The notes under the pieces: generated by a model
The model's input: only the letters and a program-made list of their open reading frames with translations
The model's database searches: none
Told to the model about the DNA's origin: nothing
NCBI RefSeq assembly: GCF_028765345.1
Contig: NZ_JARAJZ010000004.1
Location: 1-64,000 of the forward strand
Direction: 5' to 3'
Source: Sporolactobacillus sp. CQH2019
Lineage (GTDB): Bacteria > Bacillota > Bacilli > Bacillales > Sporolactobacillaceae
Length of the DNA stretch: 64,000 bases
Translations under genes and position numbers: made by a program
In this document: positions 57,080-64,000 of the stretch, piece after piece
Layout of the letters: the number at the start of each line of letters is the position of its first letter
Numbering within the stretch: the first letter of the stretch is position 1

Positions 57080-58168
57080 GTGGGGATCGAATTGAGAAAC
57101 ATTTCAAAGGCATACGGTCATTACCAAATCTTAAAAAATATCAGCCTGACGATTCACAGCGGGGAATTGGTAGCCTTATTGGGCCCCTCTGGATCGGGAA
57201 AAACCTCCCTGCTGAGAATTGTAGCAGGTCTTGAGTTTGCGGATGAAGGAACCATCCTGTTCCAGGGAAAAAATTTGACAGGTGCATCCATTAAAAAACG
57301 GAAAGCCGGATTCGTTTTCCAGCACTATGCCCTGTTCAACAGCATGACGGTCCATGAAAACGTCGCTTACGGATTGAAAGTGAAGCCGCGAAAAGATCGG
57401 CCGTCAAAAAAAGAAATACGGGAAAAAGTGGCCGGGCTCCTTCATCTTGTCAGGCTTGAATCATACGGAGACAGGTACCCCTCGCAGTTATCCGGAGGGC
57501 AGCGTCAGCGTGTCGCACTGGCCCGCGCACTGGCTATTGAGCCCCAGATTTTACTGCTCGACGAACCCTTCGGCGCACTGGATGCGAAAGTCCGCAAAGA
57601 ACTGCGCCGCTGGCTGCGGCGGCTGCACCGGCAATATAATATGACCAGCCTGCTCGTCACACACGACCAGGAGGAAGCTTTTGAAGTGGCCGACCGCGTG
57701 GTCATCATTAACAAAGGAAAAATTGAACAGACGGGGACGCCGGCCGAAGTCTATGAAAATCCTGCCAATCCTTTCGTTTATGACTTTATCGGGAACGTCA
57801 ATCAAGTGCGGGGCAGGATCCGTCAGGGCTACTTCGTCAATGGAGATATCCGGATACCTTTTGAAGGCGGTAGCCAGGGAGAGACGAGCGGCGTCGCTTT
57901 TATCAGGCCCGATCAGATGACGATCACCGCATCGGATCAAAGGGCAGGCGAACGGGCATTTTCAGCTACGGTCACCCATATTCATCCTGTAGGGCCCGTC
58001 ATCAGGCTCGATCTGGAAAGGCCGGATGCCGGCCAGCGTCTGGAGGCGGTAGTGACAAAGCAGGAATTTGAAAAGATCTCGTTAAGCGAGCAGCAGCATG
58101 TTTTTCTGGAGCCCAGGCAGGCCAAAGTATTCACCATCGGTGCATCCGCCGGGGAACAGCGAACTTAA
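57080..58168 (+). CDS. cysA: Sulfate ABC transporter ATPase CysA
   Basis: 362 residues. Walker A GPSGSGKTS, signature LSGGQRQRVALARA, Walker B ILLLDEPFGALD, switch His in LLVTHDQEEA, and a C-terminal TOBE-like domain from about 270. GTG start. Energises CysTW. Follows cysW by 17 bp. Confidence 0.95.
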   Translation: MGIELRNISKAYGHYQILKNISLTIHSGELVALLGPSGSGKTSLLRIVAGLEFADEGTILFQGKNLTGASIKKRKAGFVFQHYALFNSMTVHENVAYGLKVKPRKDRPSKKEIREKVAGLLHLVRLESYGDRYPSQLSGGQRQRVALARALAIEPQILLLDEPFGALDAKVRKELRRWLRRLHRQYNMTSLLVTHDQEEAFEVADRVVIINKGKIEQTGTPAEVYENPANPFVYDFIGNVNQVRGRIRQGYFVNGDIRIPFEGGSQGETSGVAFIRPDQMTITASDQRAGERAFSATVTHIHPVGPVIRLDLERPDAGQRLEAVVTKQEFEKISLSEQQHVFLEPRQAKVFTIGASAGEQRT

Positions 58169-58230
58169 GCCGGTTCCATGAATGTTCCGCATCCGCTTAG
58201 TATTTTTTGATTAAGGAAAGAAGGGATACC

Positions 58231-58965
58231 TTGAATAGAAACAGCCTGACCTATGAAACCTGGCCTGAACATCAGCTTCCTGAATTTGCGGCGGATCATC
58301 CGCTAAAAGGGGCGGATCGTGTCCTGCGCTGGACATACGATACGTACGGCGATCGAGTCGTTTACTCGTGCAGCTTTGGCGTTGAGGGCATCGTGCTGAT
58401 TGATCTAATCAATCAGATCAAAGAAGATGCAACGGTCCTCTTTTTAGATACGGATTTCCATTTCAAAGAAACCTATGAACTGGTCGATCGTGTAGAAGGG
58501 CGCTACCCCCGCCTTCATGTGATCCGGCAAAAGCCGCTTCTGACGCCGGCCGAACAGGCGGCCAAGTACGGTGCATCGTTATGGTCCCGGCAGCCCGATC
58601 TCTGCTGCCGGATCAGAAAAGTCGAACCGCTGTCCAGGAGTCTTAAAAACTATGATGCCTGGATTTCCGGACTCCGGCACGAGCAGTCGCCTACCCGAAG
58701 AAACGTGCAATTTGTCAACAAGGATGAAAAGTTTCAATCGATCAAAATCTGTCCGCTGATTCACTGGACCTGGCAGGAAGTATGGGACTATGTCCGGCTC
58801 CATAATCTGCCTTACAATCCTCTCCATGACCGGAACTATCCAAGCATCGGCTGTGCCTATTGCACATCGCCCGTCACGGAAGGCGGCGATCTGCGGGCCG
58901 GACGATGGAGCGCTTTCGACAAAACGGAATGCGGTCTTCATATAAACAGTCAGAATAAAAGATAA
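58231..58965 (+). CDS. cysH: Adenylyl-/phosphoadenylyl-sulfate reductase
   Basis: 244 residues. The PAPS reductase fold carries YSCSFGVEGIVLIDL (phosphate loop) and the C-terminal catalytic ECGLH. The motifs CCRIRK and GCAYC supply four cysteines for a [4Fe-4S] cluster, as in APS-type and Bacillus CysH enzymes. Makes sulfite. I prefer the TTG at 58231, which has AAAGAAGGG upstream, over the upstream TTG at 58207. Confidence 0.95.
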   Translation: MNRNSLTYETWPEHQLPEFAADHPLKGADRVLRWTYDTYGDRVVYSCSFGVEGIVLIDLINQIKEDATVLFLDTDFHFKETYELVDRVEGRYPRLHVIRQKPLLTPAEQAAKYGASLWSRQPDLCCRIRKVEPLSRSLKNYDAWISGLRHEQSPTRRNVQFVNKDEKFQSIKICPLIHWTWQEVWDYVRLHNLPYNPLHDRNYPSIGCAYCTSPVTEGGDLRAGRWSAFDKTECGLHINSQNKR

Positions 58966-59093
58966 CAAACTTTCGCGCCATGTTTTCATTTCTTCATACA
59001 AAAGAACTGCAGTGAAGGCGCCTGCCTGTTCGTGTTTTCATGTTTCATGAAACACCATGCGGCTGCCGCATAGAAAAAGGAGTGGGAACAAAA

Positions 59094-60260
59094 ATGACAA
59101 ACGCTGCTCATGGCGGCCGGCTCGTTAATCGCCAGTCTTTCGGTAAAGATATCTCCGAAATAAAAAAGACGGTAGCGATTGACCGTGTCGCACTCAGCGA
59201 TCTTGAATTGATCGCAAACGGGACCTACAGCCCGCTTACCGGCTTTCTCGATGAAGAAAATTATCATTCCGTTGTGGAAACGATGCACTTGAAAAACGGA
59301 CTGGCCTGGACGATTCCGATCACGCTTCCCGTATCGGAACAGACGGCAGGTGCCGTATCGGCCGGGGACAAAGTCAAACTGAGTTATAACGGAGAGATTT
59401 ACGGCATTCTCGACGTGACGGAAAAATTTCGTCCTGATAAAGAAAAGGAAGCAGCCCGCGTCTACCTGACCACTGATCCGGAACATCCGGGCGTCCGGCG
59501 CCTTTTCAGCCGCGGCCCGATCAATCTGGCGGGTCCGGTCGAACTGATCAAGCGGTCGCCGCGCCCGGCAGAATTTGCGCGCGATTATCTTGATCCGGCC
59601 GAAACAAGACGGCTGTTCACAGAAAAGGGCTGGCGGACGATCGTCGGCTTTCAGACGCGCAATCCGATCCACCGGGCTCATGAACATATCCAGAAAACAG
59701 CGCTTGAGACAGTCGACGGGCTTTTTATCAACCCGCTTGTCGGCGAAACAAAGGCAGACGACATCCCGGCCGACATCCGGATGCGCAGCTACCACGTCCT
59801 GATCGACAACTATTATGTCAAAGAGAGAACGGCGTTAGCCGTCTTCCCCGCCGCGATGCGCTATGCAGGACCGAGGGAAGCCGTCTTTCACGCGATCTGC
59901 CGCAAAAATTTCGGCTGTACGCATTTTATTGTCGGACGCGATCATGCCGGTGTCAAAGATTACTACGGGCCCTATGACGCGCAAAAAATTTTCGCGCACT
60001 TCACGCGCAAGGAACTTGATATACAAACCCTGTTTTTCGAAAACAGCTATTACTGTACGAAATGCGGCGGAATGGCTTCCAACAAGACCTGCCCCCATGA
60101 TTCGTCGTTTCATGTCGCTCTCTCCGGGACAAAGGTCAGGGCCATGCTGCGGGCAGGCGTCCGTCCCCCCGAAACATTCAGCAGGCCCGAAGTCGTCGAT
60201 GTCCTGATCGAGGGACTGAATCGAAAACAGACGGCAAATGCCGATCATCAGGAGGTCTGA
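59094..60260 (+). CDS. sat: Sulfate adenylyltransferase (ATP sulfurylase)
   Basis: 388 residues. Converts sulfate and ATP to APS. Catalytic motifs [17 protein letters not shown] and [13 protein letters not shown] are intact, and the zinc-site-like [16 protein letters not shown] is present near the end. Start at MTNAAHGGR with AAGGAGTGGG upstream. Third enzymatic block of the S-box operon. Confidence 0.96.
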   Translation: MTNAAHGGRLVNRQSFGKDISEIKKTVAIDRVALSDLELIANGTYSPLTGFLDEENYHSVVETMHLKNGLAWTIPITLPVSEQTAGAVSAGDKVKLSYNGEIYGILDVTEKFRPDKEKEAARVYLTTDPEHPGVRRLFSRGPINLAGPVELIKRSPRPAEFARDYLDPAETRRLFTEKGWRTIVGFQTRNPIHRAHEHIQKTALETVDGLFINPLVGETKADDIPADIRMRSYHVLIDNYYVKERTALAVFPAAMRYAGPREAVFHAICRKNFGCTHFIVGRDHAGVKDYYGPYDAQKIFAHFTRKELDIQTLFFENSYYCTKCGGMASNKTCPHDSSFHVALSGTKVRAMLRAGVRPPETFSRPEVVDVLIEGLNRKQTANADHQEV

Positions 60261-60264
60261 ACTC

Positions 60265-60876
60265 ATGAACCCTATCGTCCAGCACCCGGCAACCGTAAAA
60301 AAAGCCGACCGTGAGAAAGCAAGCGGTCATAAAGGAGCGGTCGTTTGGCTGACGGGACTGTCCGGGTCCGGCAAATCGACATTGGCCAATCGCGTGGAAG
60401 CCGCACTCTTCTCCCGCGGTATCCGCACCTATTTGCTTGACGGAGACAACATCCGCAGCGGTTTGAACAGCGACCTTGGTTTTTCGGACGCCGACCGAAA
60501 GGAAAATATCCGCCGGATCAGCGAAGTTGCCAAACTGTTCGTCGACAGCAATGCCGTCGTCCTGACTGCATTCATTTCTCCATTTAGAAAGGATCGTCTT
60601 GCAGCCAGAAAACGGTTCGAAAGCGACGAATTTATAGAAATTTATGTCGCGTGCCCGCTGAAAGTCTGCGAATCACGCGATCCGAAAGGTCTGTATCAAA
60701 AAGCCCGCTCCGGTATCATCAGCGATTTCACAGGTATTGATTCCCCCTATGAAGCGCCGGAATCACCGGAACTTGTCGTCGACACCGATAAACAAACGCT
60801 TCCTGAAAGTGCGGATCAGATTGTCCGTTTTCTTGAAAAAAGAGGCATTATCGGCAGAGTGACGGATCAGGCCTAA
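60265..60876 (+). CDS. cysC: Adenylyl-sulfate kinase
   Basis: 203 residues. Phosphorylates APS to PAPS. Walker A GLSGSGKST at about 38-46, LLDGDNIRSGLNSDLGFS and the signature FISPFRKDR. ATG with AGGAGG upstream, four bases after the sat stop. Its presence beside a 4Fe-4S-type CysH suggests both APS and PAPS can be reduced. Confidence 0.96.
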   Translation: MNPIVQHPATVKKADREKASGHKGAVVWLTGLSGSGKSTLANRVEAALFSRGIRTYLLDGDNIRSGLNSDLGFSDADRKENIRRISEVAKLFVDSNAVVLTAFISPFRKDRLAARKRFESDEFIEIYVACPLKVCESRDPKGLYQKARSGIISDFTGIDSPYEAPESPELVVDTDKQTLPESADQIVRFLEKRGIIGRVTDQA

Positions 60877-61013
60877 ACGGGACAGCCAACGTCGATCAGA
60901 TCCGAAGGAACACGGCGGCTGCGGCTGCCGGAACAGAACCGGAATGAAAAGAACTCATTTTCATCCGGCCCTTTTTCAGACGCTTTTCAGACCCAAAAAC
61001 AAATAAAGGAAAA

Positions 61014-61060
61014 AAGCGGAGAGAAAAGGCCGGGCTTTTCTCTCCGCTTAATTATTTTTT
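61014..61060. terminator. Strong bidirectional terminator
   Basis: Perfect 15-bp stem (AAGCGGAGAGAAAAG and complement), six-base loop, T-rich tail on the plus strand and a T6 tail on the minus strand. It ends both the sulfate operon and the convergent chromate transporter genes. Confidence 0.95.
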
Positions 61061-61211
61061 GGCGGCTTTCAGGTCAGCCTCTTCCTGCCTGATCAGGCTC
61101 TGAAAAGGCCCGGACGGCCCTGAAAACCGCGCCGCCGCAGCCCATGTCAATCATTTGAAAAAAGGCCGTCCTACAAACTATCGGTTGCGGCCATTCCCGG
61201 CATAAAAATTT

Positions 61212-61745
61212 TTATCCCATAAAAAGCGCGCCGAACAGCAGTGCGCCGGCAATGATAAAAGCCGGGTGGAGGCTGAACCGCTGCATCAGAATGAAGCTGA
61301 GTGTGCCGATCACGATCATCGGCAGCCAGCCGGACGCCTGTTCGGATGCGGCAAAAAAGTTATATGCCATCATGCCGAGCATGACGACAATGATCGGGCG
61401 GATCAACATCGTCAGCCGCCTTACCTTGGGGGAGTCCTTGAATCTGTACAACAGTTTGAGCAGCAGAATCAGCAGAATCAGCGACGGGGCGACCGTCGCG
61501 AAGATGGCAATCAGCGAACCGGCGGCTCCTCCTTTTGCAAAGCCTATATAGCCGGCCAGTTCCGGCGCAATCGGGCCGGGAAGCGAGTTGGCAAATGCGA
61601 GCACGTTGCTGAAGGTGGTGACCGACATCCAGTGGTAGCGGCCGACGACCTCGTTTTCGATCAGCGGGATCGATGCCGGTCCGCCGCCGTAGCCGAGAAT
61701 GCCGGGAATGAAAAACGCAAGGAAAATCCGCCAGTAAAGAATCAT
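61212..61745 (-). CDS. Chromate transporter, C-terminal-type half
   Basis: 177 residues, five to six helices. FIPGILGYGGGPASIPLIENEVV and NVLAFANSLPGPIAPELAGYIG are the ChrA-domain motifs. Overlaps the upstream half by four bases, so the pair is translated together and forms a two-subunit ChrA. Exports chromate or moves a related oxyanion. Confidence 0.9.
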   Translation of the reverse strand: MILYWRIFLAFFIPGILGYGGGPASIPLIENEVVGRYHWMSVTTFSNVLAFANSLPGPIAPELAGYIGFAKGGAAGSLIAIFATVAPSLILLILLLKLLYRFKDSPKVRRLTMLIRPIIVVMLGMMAYNFFAASEQASGWLPMIVIGTLSFILMQRFSLHPAFIIAGALLFGALFMG

Positions 61746-62362
61746 TTTCGCCCACCTGCCGATTCTTTCCGTTTCACAGGCATAATGAGCACATAGAGTA
61801 AAGTCAGTGCGATCAGTATCGGCGGCTGAACATGGAGGATTTCCATCAAAATGAAACTGACTGCGATCAGAATCAGACTGACCGTCCAGCCCATCCCCTT
61901 TTTAGCGCTTGAAACGAATCGCCAGGTCAACTGTGCCATCAGCACACCGACAACCGGAAGTACAGCCTGCGTCATCCCTCTGACCCATCTCTGCTGCTGA
62001 AAAACATCGAGAAAGCCGAGCAGGACGATTAACGCGACCACCATCGGAAAGACGCAGGCAACCAGCGCCGTCAGCAGACCGCCGATCCCCTTCAGCTTCC
62101 AGCCGATATAACCGGCCAGTTTCGTATTGATCGGACCCGGCAGTGCATTGGCTATAGCCACAATATCGCCGAATTCCTCGAGAGCCATCCACTTGTACTT
62201 TTTGACAACCTCGGCCTCAATCAGCGGAATCCCCGAAGGACCGCCGCCGAAGCTCAAAATGCTTGAACGGAAAAAGGCAATGAAAATATCTGAATAGTGA
62301 GCCCGAGGGCCTCCTTTTGCCGCCGCCCGCTTTCCCCGGCCGTCCTTTTCTATCTGCGCCAT
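61742..62362 (-). CDS. Chromate transporter, N-terminal-type half
   Basis: 206 residues. SILSFGGGPSGIPLIEAEVV and IVAIANALPGPINTKLAGYIGW are the ChrA motifs. I prefer MAQIEKDG (62362), preceded by AAAGG, over the ATG seven codons upstream. Position beside the sulfate operon is sensible, as chromate enters cells through sulfate permeases. Confidence 0.9.
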   Translation of the reverse strand: MAQIEKDGRGKRAAAKGGPRAHYSDIFIAFFRSSILSFGGGPSGIPLIEAEVVKKYKWMALEEFGDIVAIANALPGPINTKLAGYIGWKLKGIGGLLTALVACVFPMVVALIVLLGFLDVFQQQRWVRGMTQAVLPVVGVLMAQLTWRFVSSAKKGMGWTVSLILIAVSFILMEILHVQPPILIALTLLYVLIMPVKRKESAGGRK

Positions 62363-62760
62363 CCAATCGACCTTTCTGTTCATATGTCTTCTGCTGCTTT
62401 TTTGTCTGAATACTTATTTTAAAACACCATTTATTAAGTTCATACCTTTTCAGGCAAACATTTTTTTAACTTTTTAACAGCCGGCAGTGTGCGGTCCCCG
62501 CTCAGACTGAACTTCAGATTGTGATCGGACAGCATCGAAAAAGAACCTTTTCAGCGCCGTCTGTCTCTTCCGGACTGTTTGTATTATCCAAAGTTAAGGA
62601 GCGGTTTCTGCAGAACACTCCGCACCTCGTCAGTCGTTCGTACGTTACATGAATACAAGATCTTCAACTTCGCCTATAACGGCGGGGGATGCTTAAATTA
62701 TTTCCATGCGACGGGACAGGCTATTGGGAACCGATGCTCGGTATTTGTTCAGTTCCGGGA
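62363..62760. other. Intergenic, no feature seen
   Basis: About 400 bp upstream of the chromate transporter genes. A promoter must lie here but no clear one was fixed. Confidence 0.4.
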
Positions 62761-64000
62761 TCACCATGCGGCGATCATCCCGTCGGCCCGCGATTCCGTG
62801 CCCCCTGTCAGGACACCGGTATCGTTGTTCCGCCAGATAATCTGTCCGCGGCCGAAGGAACCCGGATCGAGAGCGACTTCAATGTGATGCCCGCGTCTTG
62901 CCAGCGCACGGGCGATCGAATTAGGAAAATCCGGCTCAACGATGACCTTTTTCCCGCTTATCCACTGCCACCGCGGCGCATCAAGCGCAGCCTGGGGATG
63001 AAGATGAAAGTCGATCGTGTTTGTAATCACCTGCAGATGGCCCTGAGGCTGCATGTACCCTCCCATGACGCCAAACGGGCCGACTGGTTTCCCGGCCCGG
63101 GTAAGGAAACCCGGAATGATGGTGTGGTACGTCTTTTTCCCCGGAGCAAGTGCATTGGCATCCGTTTCATTCAGCGAAAAAGTATGACCGCGATTTTGAA
63201 GCGATATACCGGTTTCCGGGATGACGACGCCTGATCCGAAGCCTTTGTAATTGCTCTGAATGAATGAAACCATGTTGCCTTCCCCGTCGGCCGCCGCAAT
63301 ATAGACTGTCCCGCCCTGCGGAAGCGTCCCGGCTGCCGGCTCAAGCGCCTCAGTCCTTATCAGCTCGGAGCGTTTTCGCGCATATTCCTCCGACAGAAGA
63401 TAAGAAACTTCATCTGTCATGCATCGGGGATCCGTAATGTATTTTTTACCATCTGAGAAAGCAAGTTTCAAAGCCTCAATCAGTTTATGGCTTGTATTTG
63501 CAGATTCCCTGAAGTTCAGGTCAAAGTTTTTAAGAATGTTCAGTGCGATCAGTGCAATAAGGCCCTGACCGTTCGGCGGCATCTCCCAAACATCGTAGCC
63601 GCGATAATTGACCGAGATCGGATCCACCCATTGCGGCCGATAATCCTCAAGATCGCTCTTTCTGATAAAGCCCCCGTGTTCTGTCGAAAAACGGTCAATT
63701 CGTTCTGCAAGATCACCCTTGTAAAAGGCTTCTGCCCGTGTTTCGGCAATTTTTTGCAGCGTTGCGGCCATTGCCGGAGAGGACCACATCTCTCCGGCCC
63801 GGGGCGCGCGGCTGTCCGGCGCAAACGTGTCAAACCACGGCTTGAACAGCGGGTCGGCCGGCTTTTCATGAAAGCGCCGATAGGCTGTCTCCCAGTTCTT
63901 TGCCACAATGGGAGACAGCGGAAAGCCATTTTTTGCATAGTTGATTGCAGGTTCCAAAAGGTCTGCAAACGGAAGCCTGCCGAAACGGCGGGAACATTCC
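62761..64000 (-). CDS. Gamma-glutamyltransferase family protein (partial, YwrD-like)
   Basis: The C-terminal ~413 residues; the frame is open to the window edge, so the N-terminus is missing. RRFGRLPFADLLEPAIN, GYDVWEMPPNGQGLIALI and the autoprocessing region GGTVYIAAADGEGNMVSFIQ with the predicted Thr nucleophile are seen. The short GGTVY form is that of YwrD-like proteins rather than canonical GGT. No signal peptide can be judged. Likely handles gamma-glutamyl compounds such as glutathione. Confidence 0.9.
   Translation of the reverse strand, partial: ECSRRFGRLPFADLLEPAINYAKNGFPLSPIVAKNWETAYRRFHEKPADPLFKPWFDTFAPDSRAPRAGEMWSSPAMAATLQKIAETRAEAFYKGDLAERIDRFSTEHGGFIRKSDLEDYRPQWVDPISVNYRGYDVWEMPPNGQGLIALIALNILKNFDLNFRESANTSHKLIEALKLAFSDGKKYITDPRCMTDEVSYLLSEEYARKRSELIRTEALEPAAGTLPQGGTVYIAAADGEGNMVSFIQSNYKGFGSGVVIPETGISLQNRGHTFSLNETDANALAPGKKTYHTIIPGFLTRAGKPVGPFGVMGGYMQPQGHLQVITNTIDFHLHPQAALDAPRWQWISGKKVIVEPDFPNSIARALARRGHHIEVALDPGSFGRGQIIWRNNDTGVLTGGTESRADGMIAAW

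Overview
The window comes from a low-to-mid-GC, endospore-forming, flagellated member of the Bacillales. The marker block spoIIID-mbl-flhO-flhP, followed by an EpuA-type gene and fabZ, has the gene order known from Bacillus. Gram-positive Shine-Dalgarno sites, frequent TTG/GTG starts and an S-box riboswitch agree with this. A Sporolactobacillaceae-type host is my best guess, but it is inference.

Layout. (1) Positions 1-1000 hold a 21-bp-period repeat array and the terminator of a large leftward polysaccharide locus. (2) Positions 1005-31266, all on the minus strand, form a ~30 kb exopolysaccharide/cell-wall glycan locus. It carries two full Wzx/Wzy-type sets, each with a priming sugar transferase, flippase, polymerase and several glycosyltransferases. 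Two secreted peptidoglycan hydrolases that share a 108-residue repeat lie between the sets. galU and ugd head the locus and supply UDP-glucose and UDP-glucuronate. (3) Positions 31.3-33.8 kb are a composite non-coding repeat element. (4) Positions 33.2-41.2 kb are a peptide-modification cluster: a degenerate HPr-kinase-like protein, a PqqD-like chaperone, a SipW-type Ser/His peptidase, a 36-residue candidate precursor peptide, an intact HPr-kinase-like enzyme, an ABC exporter and a nucleotidyltransferase. It resembles the accessory genes of kinase-containing lasso peptide loci of bacilli but has no cyclase and no B2 protease. (5) Positions 43.5-46.8 kb hold two tandem 507-residue regulators. 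Each is an alpha/beta-hydrolase fold without nucleophile or histidine, fused to a SARP-like winged helix and BTAD domain. (6) Positions 48.2-52.4 kb are the conserved housekeeping block (minus strand). (7) Positions 53.7-60.9 kb are an S-box-controlled sulfate uptake and assimilation operon. (8) Positions 61.2-64 kb hold a split chromate transporter and a truncated gamma-glutamyltransferase.

The strongest undescribed signal is a proposed link between (4) and (5). Three places in the peptide cluster carry a heptamer direct repeat (TGTAACG-like, 11-bp period) exactly 10 bp upstream of a -10-like hexamer. That is the general geometry of SARP-activated promoters, and two SARP-like pseudo-hydrolase regulators lie next door. 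I infer that they control the peptide cluster. The second unusual signal is a set of intergenic arrays (six places) with a period close to 21 bp, two helical turns. Each has its own core word, and two of them share conserved flanks around unrelated array interiors.
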